Source of the DNA: Chenopodium formosanum
Taxonomy: Eukaryota; Streptophyta; Magnoliopsida; Caryophyllales; Amaranthaceae
Assembly (NCBI GenBank): GCA_024500155.1
Contig: CM044856.1
Location: 48,050,303-48,114,302 of the forward strand
Direction: 5' to 3'
Length of the DNA: 64,000 bases
Position 1 is the stretch's first letter. The number at the start of each line of letters is the position of its first letter. A program made the position numbers and the translations under genes. Shown one piece after another: positions 1-9,031 of the stretch. The notes under the pieces are model-generated. The model did not search any database. It saw nothing but the letters and a program-made list of their open reading frames with translations, and had not been told where the DNA came from.

Positions 1-494
1 CGTTACCTTGGTTTAGACACTTTTCAAAAGGTCTATTCTGTGGCTACTAGGATTGAAGATGATCTTGCTATAGAAAAAGCAAACAAACCTCATCATCATC
101 ATCAACCTAAGAATAACTACAAGAAGGGGAATGATAATGCTTCATCCTTTATTGACGTATTTGCAACTACCATGCAATACAATAACACAAATCGATAAGA
201 TGATCCTAGGAAAAGATGGACAAAAGAAAGAAAATTTACTTCATTTCCTATAAGCTATAAAGAATTGTTAGAAAAATTAAATGAAAAGGGCTTACTTGCG
301 CCAACAAGGCCAACACCACCCACTCCACCAGAAAGAAGATTTCCTTATGGAATGGTAATGCTTATTGTGCTTATCATAGAGGCGTTGGAAATGATATTGA
401 ACGTTTCTATGTTTTAAAGAACAAAATACAAGATTTAGTAGACGATGGGAGAATTCCCACGCCTAAACCTAACAATAATGCATCCCCTTAATGG
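1..494 (+). pseudogene. G1 gag, C-terminal part with degenerate zinc knuckle
   Basis: The frame is open from the window edge and encodes a gag C-terminus: a segment ending IEDDLAIEKA, a His-rich linker, then SYKELLEKLNEKGLL. After a frameshift near 345-355 a knuckle-like CAYHRGVGN segment is followed by a KNKIQDLVDDGRIP stretch and a stop near 491. The usual H and last C of the knuckle are replaced by N and F. The same SY-x-LL-x-GL block is found in the G2 gag at 38391-39509, so the two elements belong to related lineages. A TAA near 196 and the frameshift make it non-functional. The 5-prime part lies outside the window. Confidence 0.75.
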
Positions 495-1661
495 GTGTTT
501 CACATCGATGAAGACCATATGAGAAGTAATATGTTCAATCCTTTGGACTATATCACACCTATAGGACAAACTCTATCCACAATACTCCAAGGGACAACTA
601 ATGAAGTATGTGGAATATGGGACGACGACTTTCAAGACTTATACGTCTCTAAGTATGCCGTCGTCCCACCTCCATCTTGTTTACAAAATGAAACAAATGG
701 AGCGCTTGATTGGGATCATTTCTTGGGGAAGTCGCAAGATTTATCGAATCTCTCCTTGGATGAACAATGGCATCATGCACAACTCATGGAACATCTTGAA
801 ATGGAGGCACATCCAAAGCCTTTAGAAGAAAGTTTGTTTGTGCGTCCTACAACTAACCCAATTGAGATAGATCATTTAAATCGTTCTGGGCGAGTCTACC
901 AAGCACCACCACCAAATAGATCTTCGACCACACAAAATCAAACTCAAGGTCAAGTACAAAATCTAATACCACCTCCACTTGAGGTGGAAAATCCATTGGT
1001 CAAACAACTTTGCCAATCCAAGGCGAATGTTAGCATTTGGGAACTCCTAAGTACTTCTAAAGATCATTGGAATTCTCTCATGAATGCTCTAACGGATTTT
1101 GTTTGTAAGCACAGACACAACCCCTCAGGATCTCGTAAGTGTGCTTACTAGCAAGAAATCTGACAAATCAATCATTTTCACTAATGATGATTTGCCTTCA
1201 AAAGACACTACCCACAACAATGCATTATACTTAACTGTGGGATGCAAGGGATACAATATCCCTCTAACTTTGGTAGACAATGGGTTAGCTGTAAACGTAT
1301 GCCCATTACGAACGACAAAATACTTAGGCCTAAATCTAGAAAAAAATATCCAATCAACAACACATAGCAATATGACAATTCGAGAAGGTCGGTGTGTGGA
1401 ACTGTTAAGCTACCAATTACCACAGGCCCAATTCAAAAGATGGTTGAATTCCATGTTGTGGACATAAAACCTACATTCAACCTTTTACTTGGACGTCTTT
1501 GGATGCATGAGGTTGAAGCAATACCATCCTCACTTCATCAAATGATTAGGTTGAACTATCAAGGGCTTTGTATAACTATACATGTTTCTCCACTCAAAAT
1601 AGCAATAAATGATCAACCACTCTTAGAAATAAACCATGATAATGATGAAGAGGACATGTAG
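495..1661 (+). pseudogene. G1 gag-protease linker and aspartic protease
   Basis: A 218-codon linker ORF (495-1151) overlaps a protease region at 1099-1467 that continues, after a frameshift, at 1392-1661. The protease shows the core LTLVDNGLAVNVCPLRTT. This lineage uses a D-[N/S/T]-G loop, so DNG may be native rather than a mutation. The flap side is represented by FNLLLGRLWMHEVEAIPSSL. The product would cut the gag-pol polyprotein in the virus-like particle. The frame change at about 1400 and the stop at 1659 break it. Identification rests on domain order and the DNG and GRxW motifs. Confidence 0.7.
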
Positions 1662-1694
1662 GGATTCGCCGCGGAGCCAATTTATACAATTGAA

Positions 1695-2372
1695 ATGGAA
1701 GAAGACTTTGAAGAACCATTCAAGCTTGATCCATATTCCACTCGGATAGTAAATAATATCTTACTCAAGAGTAGTTACTTTCTTGGGATGCCTTTGGGAA
1801 TAGGAATGAAAAAATCTCTCTTACTGCCTATCCCAAAGAAAAGCTTTTCCTTTGGATTGGGATACAAACCAACCAAAGAAGAATTGGAGTCTCACGATGA
1901 AAAAAACAAAGCACGTAGATACAATAATAAGGAAGGGATAATCACTTTACTCCCATCCTATCAACAAACCCTTAATGGGAAATTCATTTGGGAGGGATAA
2001 GATTACCCATGCTACGACTTTCCAAAACCCTTAGTTTTGGAAGGAATCAAGAAGCCTGGATTTGAAATATTTCATGATTTCTACTTCTTGGATGACGATC
2101 TTAGTATCGATAAATCAAAACAGCCAACTCCGGGGTGCTATGATGGGCAAGCATTTAACTTGCTATTTGGACTAGAGCAAAATCATGTCGCTACAATGAC
2201 CAATCAAAAAGCCATTCAAGATGAAGCTTTTGACCCAACCTCGTTGATCACCCTTTCAAATGAAACTTTTGGGCATGGATGGAGGAAATCTTTCAAATGG
2301 ACCAATCACAAAGGCGATAAGCTGAAAATCGTCTCAGGCGAAGGGAAGAATCGGACGATGAATCTATTATAG
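1695..2372 (+). pseudogene. G1 protease-RT linker with G-patch-like motif
   Basis: Two in-register ORFs (1695-2000 and 2037-2372) separated by a stop encode the long linker seen between protease and RT in some Tat-lineage elements. The first holds FGLGYKPTKEELE, the glycine- and aromatic-rich core of a G-patch-like motif, usually an RNA-binding module. The second is acidic and ends at a stop at 2370-2372. No catalytic residue is expected here. The assignment is weaker than for the RT because it rests on one short motif and on position. Confidence 0.55.
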
Positions 2373-2401
2373 ACTCTAGGGAAGCTGAAAATCTAGGCCT
2401 G

Positions 2402-3682
2402 GTGGCCATCACTGAGTCTTTATTTTCTAGTTCAAAGGACGAAGATTCTAAAAAGAATTCTTCTCTCGATATACTCTCTTTTGATTTTAATAATATGAGC
2501 TCTATTTATGAGTATATGCCTTCTCTTGAACCTTTCGAATGCTATAACAATCAATCTAATGAAGATGATAACATTAATAAATTGGTTCAACTAATGAATG
2601 AACGAGAACAAAAGAACCCTATCGTTGAAGAAACTGAAATAGTTAATATAGGAACTAACGAAAATAAAAGAGAAGTAAAAATTGGCTTAACTCTAAATCC
2701 GGATGAGCGATCGACCCTCATATCGACGCTCAAAGAATTCGAACACGTGTTTGCTTGGTCATACAAGGACATGGTTGGAGTAGATAGGGAAATTGCGGAA
2801 CATACCATTCCCTTAAACCCTACCTCTAAACTAGTAAAACAAAAACTTCGACGAATGAAACCTGATGTCGCATTAAAAATAAAAGAAGTAGTACAAAAAC
2901 AGTGGGACGTAGGTTTTATTCGCGTATGTAATTACCCAGAATGGGTAGCGAACATCGTCCTAGTCCCTAAAAAGGATGGACGAGTTTGCATGTGTGTCGA
3001 CTTTAGGGACCTTAATAAAGCTAGCCCTAAAGACGATTTTCCTCTACCACATATTAATATATTGGTAGATAACACGGCTAAACATGCGATGTTATCCTTT
3101 ATGGATGGATACGCAGGTTACAACCAAATTTTAATGCCAAAAGAAAACGAAGAAAAGACATGCTTTATTACCCCTTGGAGTACGTATTGCTACACAGTCA
3201 TGCCATTCGGTTTAAAAAATGCAGGAGCTACGTACCAAAGAACGACTACGGCTCTCTTGCATGATATGATGCATAAAGAAATAGAAGTATATGCTGATGA
3301 TATGATCGTGAAGTCCAAAGATAGAATGGGACATATAAAAGCTTTACGCAAATTTTTCACTCGCATAAAAGAATACAAAATGCATTTGAATCCACAAAAA
3401 TGCGCCTTTGGAGTAACTTCTGGCAAGTTACTCGGATACGTAGTAAGCACGCGTGGCATTGAGATCGATCCCTCTACAATAAAGGCAATTGTTGACATGC
3501 CTCCCCCTCAAACAGAAAAAGAAATTAGTAAATTCCTTGGCGAACTAAAATACATTATTCGATTTATCAACAAATTGACTATGACTTGTGAGCAAATATT
3601 TAAAAAATTGAAAAAAGAGGAGAAACATGAATGGGACGATCAATGCCAAAAGGCCTTTGAGAAAATCAAAGATTATCTCTAA
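2402..3682 (+). pseudogene. G1 reverse transcriptase
   Basis: This is an open 426-codon frame covering the whole RT. Visible blocks are FAWSYKDMVGVD near the start, WVANIVLVPKKDGRVCMCVD (fingers), DFRDLNKASPKDDFPLPHI, MLSFMDGYAGYNQI, TVMPFGLKNAGATYQR and the catalytic block VYADDMIVKSKDRMGH. The catalytic aspartates are present, but the usual Y-V/I-D-D reads YADD. The connection domain follows (NPQKCAFGV, GKLLGYVVSTRGIEIDP). The frame ends in a TAA at 3680-3682 just before RNase H, where homologues read through. It copies element RNA into cDNA in the particle. It is the best-preserved part of G1 and is dead because of the flanking breaks. Confidence 0.9.
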
Positions 3683-4123
3683 AGTCCACCAATTTTAGCA
3701 CCACCAGTACCCAAACCACCTCTTAGGCTATACATTACAGTTACAGACACAGCCACAGGTGCCATGTTAGCACAAGAGGTAGAAAAAGTCGAGCGTGCAA
3801 TATATTTCATAAGTGAAAAATTCATCCAATATGAAATAAAATATAGCACCTTGGAAAAGACAAGCCTAGCATTAGTGTGGGCAACCAAAAAATTACGACA
3901 TTATATGTTACCACACACTACTCATGTGATTTCTCAACAAAATCCGAGAAAGTATTTGTTTGAACAACCACCCACACAAGGAAGGATATCTAAGTGGTTG
4001 GTGATGTTAGCCAAATTTGAGTTAAAATATATTCCTGAAAAATTATTGAAAGGAAAACTAATTTCCGACTTTCTGGCACAACATCCAATTCAAGCAAGTG
4101 GTGCAGAAACTACTCATCTTTAG
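3683..4123 (+). pseudogene. G1 RNase H (first, retroviral-type)
   Basis: The frame from 3764 to 4123 and the short stretch before it encode the RNase H that follows RT. Visible motifs are AIYFISEKFIQYEIKYSTLEKTSLALVWA cut at its usual place, LRHYMLPHTTHVISQQNPRKYLFEQ, GRISKWLVMLAKFELKYI and ISDFLAQHP. The N-terminal catalytic stretch around 3700-3763 is out of frame with the rest. The domain degrades the RNA strand of RNA-DNA hybrids. A stop at 4121-4123 separates it from the second RNase H. Confidence 0.75.
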
Positions 4124-4138
4124 GATGAAGAGATTCTC

Positions 4139-4530
4139 ATGACACAAGATGACAAATGGGTAATTTACTTCGACGGTGCGTCCAATAAAAAAGGATGTGG
4201 CATAGGAGTGTTACTCATTAGTTCAGAGGGAGCACATACTCCAATCTCTGTTAAACTAGACTTTGAGGTTACTAAAAATGCCGCAGAATGTGAAGCGTGC
4301 ATTATTGGATTAGAAGCAGCAACTAGCATAGGTGTGCAAAAATTATGGAGACTCCAGTTTGATTATAAATCATATACTAAAAAAATGGAAAATAAAGAAC
4401 TCCACAATGATATTATACCAAGCACACCTAGAGCAACTCATCGAGCATTTTGAACATATTGATTTTAAATATCTCCCAAGGGATAACAATCAATTTGCAG
4501 ATGCGCTAGAAAAATTAGCCTCAATGATCA
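4139..4530 (+). pseudogene. G1 second RNase H (archaeal-type, aRH)
   Basis: The frame opens with KWVIYFDGASNKKGCGIGVL, followed by NAAECEACIIGLEAA. The third acid of the active site, in GDSSLIINH, lies in the overlapping frame that starts at 4332, so a frameshift near 4335-4345 splits the domain. The C-terminal block YLPRDNNQFADALEKLASM ends near 4530. A second RNase H between RT-RNase H and integrase is the hallmark of the Tat lineage of Ty3/gypsy elements, which is why G1 is placed there. Confidence 0.8.
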
Positions 4531-5877
4531 ACATTCTAGATCACTTAAATATGATTCCATTATGCGTTGATAGAAGAGAAGAACCAATGTATTGCAACGC
4601 AATAGAGGAAATAAATGACATCGAAGGAGACAGTCTCTGGTATGATCATATCCTTTTATATATTACCCATGACACATATCCCGAAAATACTTCATCGAAA
4701 GACCAACGAGCCTTACGAACACTTGCAGCCCAATATGGTATATTAAATGGTCAATTATGCAAAAAAAGACCTAATGGTCAAAATTTATTGTGTATAGACC
4801 AACCGGAAGCCACACGCCTTATGGAAAATACTCACAAAGGTGTTTGTGGACCTCACATGAATGGTAAAATGCTTTCAAAAATAATTTCACGACAAGGGTA
4901 CTATTGGTCCACTATGGAACATGATTGCATACAATATGTTAAAAAATGTCTAGAGTGCCAAATGTTCGCTAATTTACAACACCTTCCACCATCCAAACTA
5001 TACAATCTCACTTCCCCTTGGGCTTTTCAACTTGGGGAATTGACATAATTGGAAAAATCTCTCCAACAGGAGCAGGAGGGAACGAGTCGCATTAGTAGCC
5101 ATCGATTACTTCACTAAGTGGATTGAGGCTGCTTCTTACGTGAATATCACTTCTAAACATGTCGCAAAGTTTCTCGAACGAAACATCTTTTGTAGATATG
5201 GAATTCCACATGAACTAATTAGTAGTCAGGGATCTCAATTCAAAGCTAAAGTCGAGACCCTCTTAACTCATTATAAAGTAAAACATCATCACTTATCCCC
5301 ATACAGACCTCAAATGAATGGAGCTGTAGAATCGACAAATAAAAATATAAGTCATCAATAAGAAAATGGTAGAAAATCATAAAGACTGACCGAATAAACT
5401 ACACTTCACATTATGGGGTTATAGAACGTCTATACGAACATCAATAGGAGTAACTCCATACTCCATAGTTTTCGGAATGGACGCAGTTCAACCAGTCGAA
5501 CTGGAAATACCATCCCTATGCATCGTACTTGAAAGTAAGCTACCGGAAGCTGAATGGGTAAGAGTGAGGTATGAAGAGCTTTTATTCCTCGATGAACGAC
5601 GATTAAGAGCTTCGTATCATGTACAAGTCTACCAAAGGCGCATTGCGCGTCATTTCAATTGAAAAGTCAAAACCAGAAATATAAAAGAAGGTAACTTTGT
5701 ACTAAATGAGGTTAGGGGTCCACCAAACGATCCAAGAAGGAAATTCAAACCTAATTGGATAGGTCCCTACTGCGTAATTGAAATCCTATCAGGAGGAGCC
5801 TTCAAATTAATGGATATCGGAGGAGATGAAATTTGCAAATTAACAAACATTGATCGACTTAAGAAATATTACATATG
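4531..5877 (+). pseudogene. G1 integrase
   Basis: The zinc-binding HHCC region is clear near 4820-4990 (ENTHKGVCGPHMN and KKCLECQMF). The catalytic core follows in two frames: WGIDIIGKI near 5033-5055 after a frameshift, AIDYFTKWIEAASY, then YGIPHELISSQGSQF, where the second catalytic Asp (normally in S-D-N-G) is lost, and PQMNGAVESTNKN with the catalytic Glu. Several stops follow 5359. The C-terminal part (RVRYEELLFLDERR, and later WIGPYCVIEILSGGAFKL) reaches a stop near 5877. It would have inserted element cDNA into the genome. At least three frame changes and the lost Asp make it inactive. Confidence 0.85.
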
Positions 5878-5940
5878 AATCCGGATAAACTCGTTCACTC
5901 ATAGAACCAATTTTAATTAAGCATTCAATTGAAAGATTCT

Positions 5941-5987
5941 AAGTGTTATGCATTTTACCGAATAACACGGTAAAATACATAACACTT
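5941..5987. repeat. 20-bp inverted repeat (hairpin) abutting a G-run
   Basis: The arms AAGTGTTATGCATTTTACCG (5941-5960) and its complement (5968-5987) match at 19 of 20 positions around a 7-base loop, AATAACA. The right arm runs straight into eleven G residues (5988-5998). It lies about 65 bp after the end of integrase, where a 3-prime UTR or PPT signal could sit. Confidence 0.9.
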
Positions 5988-6081
5988 GGGGGGGGGGGTA
6001 ATTTAGAAATAATAAACCGTTCTAAGTCTTTAAATTTTTTCGAACATCACGAAAAATCCTTCACACTTGGGGGGGGGGGGG
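5988..6081 (+). other. Two polypurine-like G-runs after pol
   Basis: Two similar blocks, CACTT followed by G11 and GTAAT (5984-6002), and CACTT followed by G13 and TAAT (6064-6086), lie 80 bp apart. They look like polypurine tracts of the plus-strand element, but no TG-starting LTR follows either, so I do not call an LTR here. They may be internal (central) PPTs or a local duplication. Confidence 0.5.
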
Positions 6082-6122
6082 TAATAATACAAATTTTTTT
6101 TTTTCGAGACATTCATAGCACA

Positions 6123-6191
6123 GGTGTCGCGCGCAAGTGGAAGAGTTGTGCGTGGATGTCACACGTAACTACAGATGTTGCGCGCGCCACC
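6123..6191. repeat. GC-rich inverted repeat, GTGTCGCGCGCAA family
   Basis: The arms GGTGTCGCGCGCAA (6123-6136) and TTGCGCGCGCCACC (6178-6191) pair at 13 of 14 positions around a 41-base loop. The motif recurs at 7557, 8424, 12123 and 21516. Confidence 0.85.
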
Positions 6192-6437
6192 TAATGACAC
6201 ACTGCAAACCCGAATTTTTACGTTTGAATGAAGTTGCGACTTCTACTTGTGGCAAAAAGAGGGTGTATCTTAAATATAACATATACTCGAAAATAAAATT
6301 AAACTTTGATTTAATTCTTTTAAACAAGGTTTGATTAATTTTTCATTTAATTTTTACCTAAAAGATTAAAGAAAAATAAAAATATACATAATTAAAAAAA
6401 AAATATTAGAACTATGGAAAGACCTAATTTCGTAATA

Positions 6438-6456
6438 CGAATACGTAGGCAATCTT
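6438..6456 (+). other. Conserved 3-prime UTR motif ATACGTAGGCAA
   Basis: CGAATACGTAGGCAATCTT lies in the non-coding DNA after G1 pol. A close match, GGATACGTAGGCAACCTAA, is on the minus strand at 37548-37566, also downstream of the coding region in the sense of element G2. The shared position suggests a 3-prime UTR signal. Its function is unknown to me. The rest of 6192-6625 is AT-rich with an A16 run at 6550-6565 and no ORF. Confidence 0.6.
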
Positions 6457-6625
6457 TATGATTCAGTCGTATCAAAATATTAAAATATAAAGCTCATTTT
6501 ATTTCATTTAAATTTCAAAGTAAAGAGAGACATTGTTGAACTAGATTGTAAAAAAAAAAAAAAAACACATATTAGTGATTACACTTTATTCAATTTAAAA
6601 CTAATGGCGAAACTGTGTAACACTC

Positions 6626-8250
6626 TTAAGGTTTTACTATATCCTCAATTGTCACAGACGATGAAGGAGTAGTTTCCATCGTTGTATTTTCAGAAGCCTT
6701 AGAGCTTAATCCTATACTCTTTTTCTTGACCCATACATTGTTCTTCAATTTGGGAATTGGGGTCTTTTCAACCTTTTATCCTTTTTCCAAAGATTTCGTT
6801 AGAGTCCTTTTTCGAGTTTTTTGTGAAGGTTCCTTAATTATCAGACCTCATTGTGTGGATTTGGAGGGAGCTTTCCTTTTTGTTTCCTTTGAACATGCCT
6901 TAGGAGATGAGAAGTCTAATTTTCTTCTCACCCCTTTGTTTTGGACACTAGGAGGAGTAGCGGTGGCCGAATGCATCAAGGGCTTAGGTTGATTGCGAGC
7001 CGTGATGGCTTGATATTGAGATCGAGCCTTGTTTAATTCGCCCTTATCCGTCGCATTCATCTAAGCTTTATATAAGGAAGATAATGCAATACTCGAAGTA
7101 GGATTTTGTACTACCCATCTAGGAAGACTTGACCAATACTCCATCCAACGAAAAATTTGCTCGGGATTAAAAATCACATCTCTAGGGGCATCACAATCTT
7201 GCATGGGAATAATTTGTTTCATCCCGTATTGTCTCATTACCCTACAAGGAAAAATTTAAGTAGTATTAGATAGGCCTAAAAGCCTAATGTAAGGGAAATT
7301 GTGACTATTCCCAATCATACTATTTATGTTCCATCAAGGAATCACAAAACGTATGTTAGGAACCCCATGACAGAAAAACGACGTCCATTCCCCTTCATTC
7401 TTATGCTTATAAAGGATTCGACGTCCAGGGAATGTCCTTAATTCATTAGCCTCAACGTTTTGTGGCTGATCAACAATTCACAAACGCTCCATGAGCCAAA
7501 TCTACAACAAAAAAAAAAAAAAAAAAAATCAGTTTGCGGGTTTTATACAAGCAGGTGGCGCGCGCATCAAAACCAGTTGCGCGCGCCATCCGCGCGCAGC
7601 ACAGAAGATTGCGTTGGTCATGCCAGCACAACTTCGTAACTTGCGCTGATAAACGAAGAAAAAAAAACCATTTTTATTAGGGTCTCCTCTAAGGCGATTC
7701 AAACATAGAACGGTTTCCGCCAAAGCCAAAGGAGCGGGTGAATGACATCCCTCTATTTGCTCTACAATGGACACCATGGAAAAATCTCTGTATTCTTTGC
7801 CTGTCCTAAGTAAACAATTAACAACAAGACAATAACATAAAGCGCGAATTTTAAAGCGTTGTTTAGTCATGTTGTCACGAGGGGCGACAAAATGTTCAAT
7901 AAATTGAATCAAGTTCATGCCTTCTACATTGTCGGACAAGACAAAAAATCTTTGGAATATAGGTTTGGGATCCGACAAGGTAGGCGAATAAGTCACAGGG
8001 AGAGTATTTGTAGGGAAACCTAGCAAGGCCTCAAACTCACCGGGTAGGGGGACAATTTCATCCCCTTTAAACAAGAAAAAATGGTGGTTAGAGTCCCAAT
8101 GGTTGGCTACGGCATGAAGAAAAACAAAATTAACCACTAGTTGCATATAATTCAATAGAGGGTCTAGGTGGTAAATTTGAAAGCTATTTTATCCTCGGTT
8201 GAAAGGGAAGTGACCCATTGCTTCAAACGTTGTTCAAAGGTCTTCACCAT
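6626..8250 (-). pseudogene. PMD/DUF7745-like antisense gene of G1, degraded
   Basis: Read on the minus strand, the ATG at 8248-8250 opens MVKTFEQRLKQWVTSLSTED. After stops and a frameshift near 8150-8170 the 8155-7529 frame gives the domain: HAVANHWDSNHHFFLFKGDE, then PLPGEFEALLGFPT, FVLSDNVEGMNLIQFIEHF and VSIVEQIEGCHSPAPLALAE. A C-terminal part at 7400-7060 holds VMRQYGMKQIIP and NPEQIFRWMEYWSSLPRW, then a basic tail ends at TAA 6626-6628. The W-D-x-x-x-x-x-F-x-F plus acidic plus L-LG-P pattern and the R-Q-x-G-x-x-Q-x-IP block resemble plant mobile domain or DUF7745 proteins. These are known as host-derived extra ORFs in Tat elements and in MULEs. It lies antisense to pol. Exon borders are not clear, so I mark it as broken. 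Confidence 0.55.
7557..7587. repeat. Perfect 10-bp GC hairpin inside the antisense PMD gene
   Basis: GGCGCGCGCA (7557-7566) and TGCGCGCGCC (7578-7587) form a perfect stem with an 11-base loop, followed by a further CCGCGCGCAGC. It belongs to the same GC-hairpin family as 6123, 8424, 12123 and 21516. Confidence 0.85.
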
Positions 8251-8359
8251 TGTTCAAAAAAAAAAGAGAGGATGAGAATTTAGAGATTAATTCTTTTTAG
8301 TTTCTTATATTTACTAAGCGAATGAATGCGAGAGGATCAAAAGCCTACAGGAAACCACG

Positions 8360-8447
8360 TTTAAATAGACCCAAGAGGAGAAAATTTTCGGCAAATTCGG
8401 CTAAAAGGAAAGTTCACCAACAGGTGGCGCGCACAAATCATGATTGT

Positions 8448-8458
<11 letters not shown>
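8360..8458 (-). promoter_or_regulatory. Probable promoter of the 6626-8250 gene: GC hairpin plus TATTTAAA
   Basis: On the minus strand a GC-rich imperfect hairpin (8424-8455, GGTGGCGCGCACAA with TGTACGCGCGC) is followed about 60 bp downstream by TATTTAAA (8360-8367) and, 110 bp further, by the ATG at 8250. The order, GC hairpin then TATA then start, is the same as in several LTRs of this window. Confidence 0.4.

Positions 8459-8523
<65 letters not shown>
8449..8523. repeat. Alternating purine-pyrimidine tract (CG)n(CA)n(TA)n
   Basis: The tract is about 75 bp of uninterrupted alternating pyrimidine-purine steps, in three blocks: CG repeats (8449-8456), CA repeats (about 8457-8490) and TA repeats (about 8491-8522). 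Such tracts can adopt Z-DNA. It is also a compound microsatellite. Tiny ORFs across it are artefacts. Confidence 0.95.
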
Positions 8524-8527
<4 letters not shown>

Positions 8528-8689
8528 ATATAGCAGCATGTGAGTTGGATTTATTTCCGTATTTTGACTCACATACTGACAGAATCTTCACTGAATCTTA
8601 AGACTCATCATACACTTGCCTTTTAACCCTTTATGCCCCTTTTCTTGCCTAATTTCTTGTTTTCTCTTTATTTTTATTTTTTTAATTTT

Positions 8690-8795
8690 CTTTTTATTAT
8701 TTTCCTTACTTTCTTAATTTCTTTTTTATTATTTTCCTACTTCCTTATTTTCTTTTTTATTATTTTCTTATTTTCTTATTTCTCTTTTTTCTTTT
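8690..8795. repeat. T-rich imperfect tandem repeat, unit about 33-35 bp
   Basis: Three degenerate copies of a CTTTTTTATTATTTTC-YTAC-TTYCTTAT unit lie in a nearly pure pyrimidine and A block (8633-8850). On the minus strand this lies just downstream of the seven-exon PMD gene. The surrounding 8251-9031 holds no credible ORF. Confidence 0.7.
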
Positions 8796-8977
8796 TTGTT
8801 TTCTTTTCGCCTTCCTTTTTCGAGTTTTGGTTATTGTTTCGAGGGGGGTAGTCGGGAACCCTTTCCCTCCCTCGAAATTTTTTTTCTTTGAATAATAAAA
8901 ATAATAATAATGTACACACGGAAACCAAAAAATAATAATGATGACATATATACAAATGTGTCATATGTACAACAATG

Positions 8978-8980
<3 letters not shown>

Positions 8981-9024
<44 letters not shown>
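8981..9024. repeat. (AT)22 microsatellite
   Basis: A pure AT dinucleotide run directly before the 3-prime end of the minus-strand PMD gene (stop at 9032-9034). Confidence 0.95.
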
Positions 9025-9026
<2 letters not shown>

Positions 9027-9031
9027 GTTTC

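Noticed and set aside
5988..6081. G-runs as the PPT directly before a G1 3-prime LTR
   Set aside because: No TG start, no second copy of the downstream sequence and no PBS-bearing partner in the window; the PPT at 21198-21212 with a real LTR start fits better.
6726..6992. Plus-strand 88-codon ORF
   Set aside because: It is opposite the basic C-terminal tail of the minus-strand PMD-like gene and has no motif.
8633..8851. Phe/Leu-rich ORF resembling a membrane protein
   Set aside because: It is the translation of a T-rich tandem repeat; hydrophobicity is a by-product of poly-T composition.
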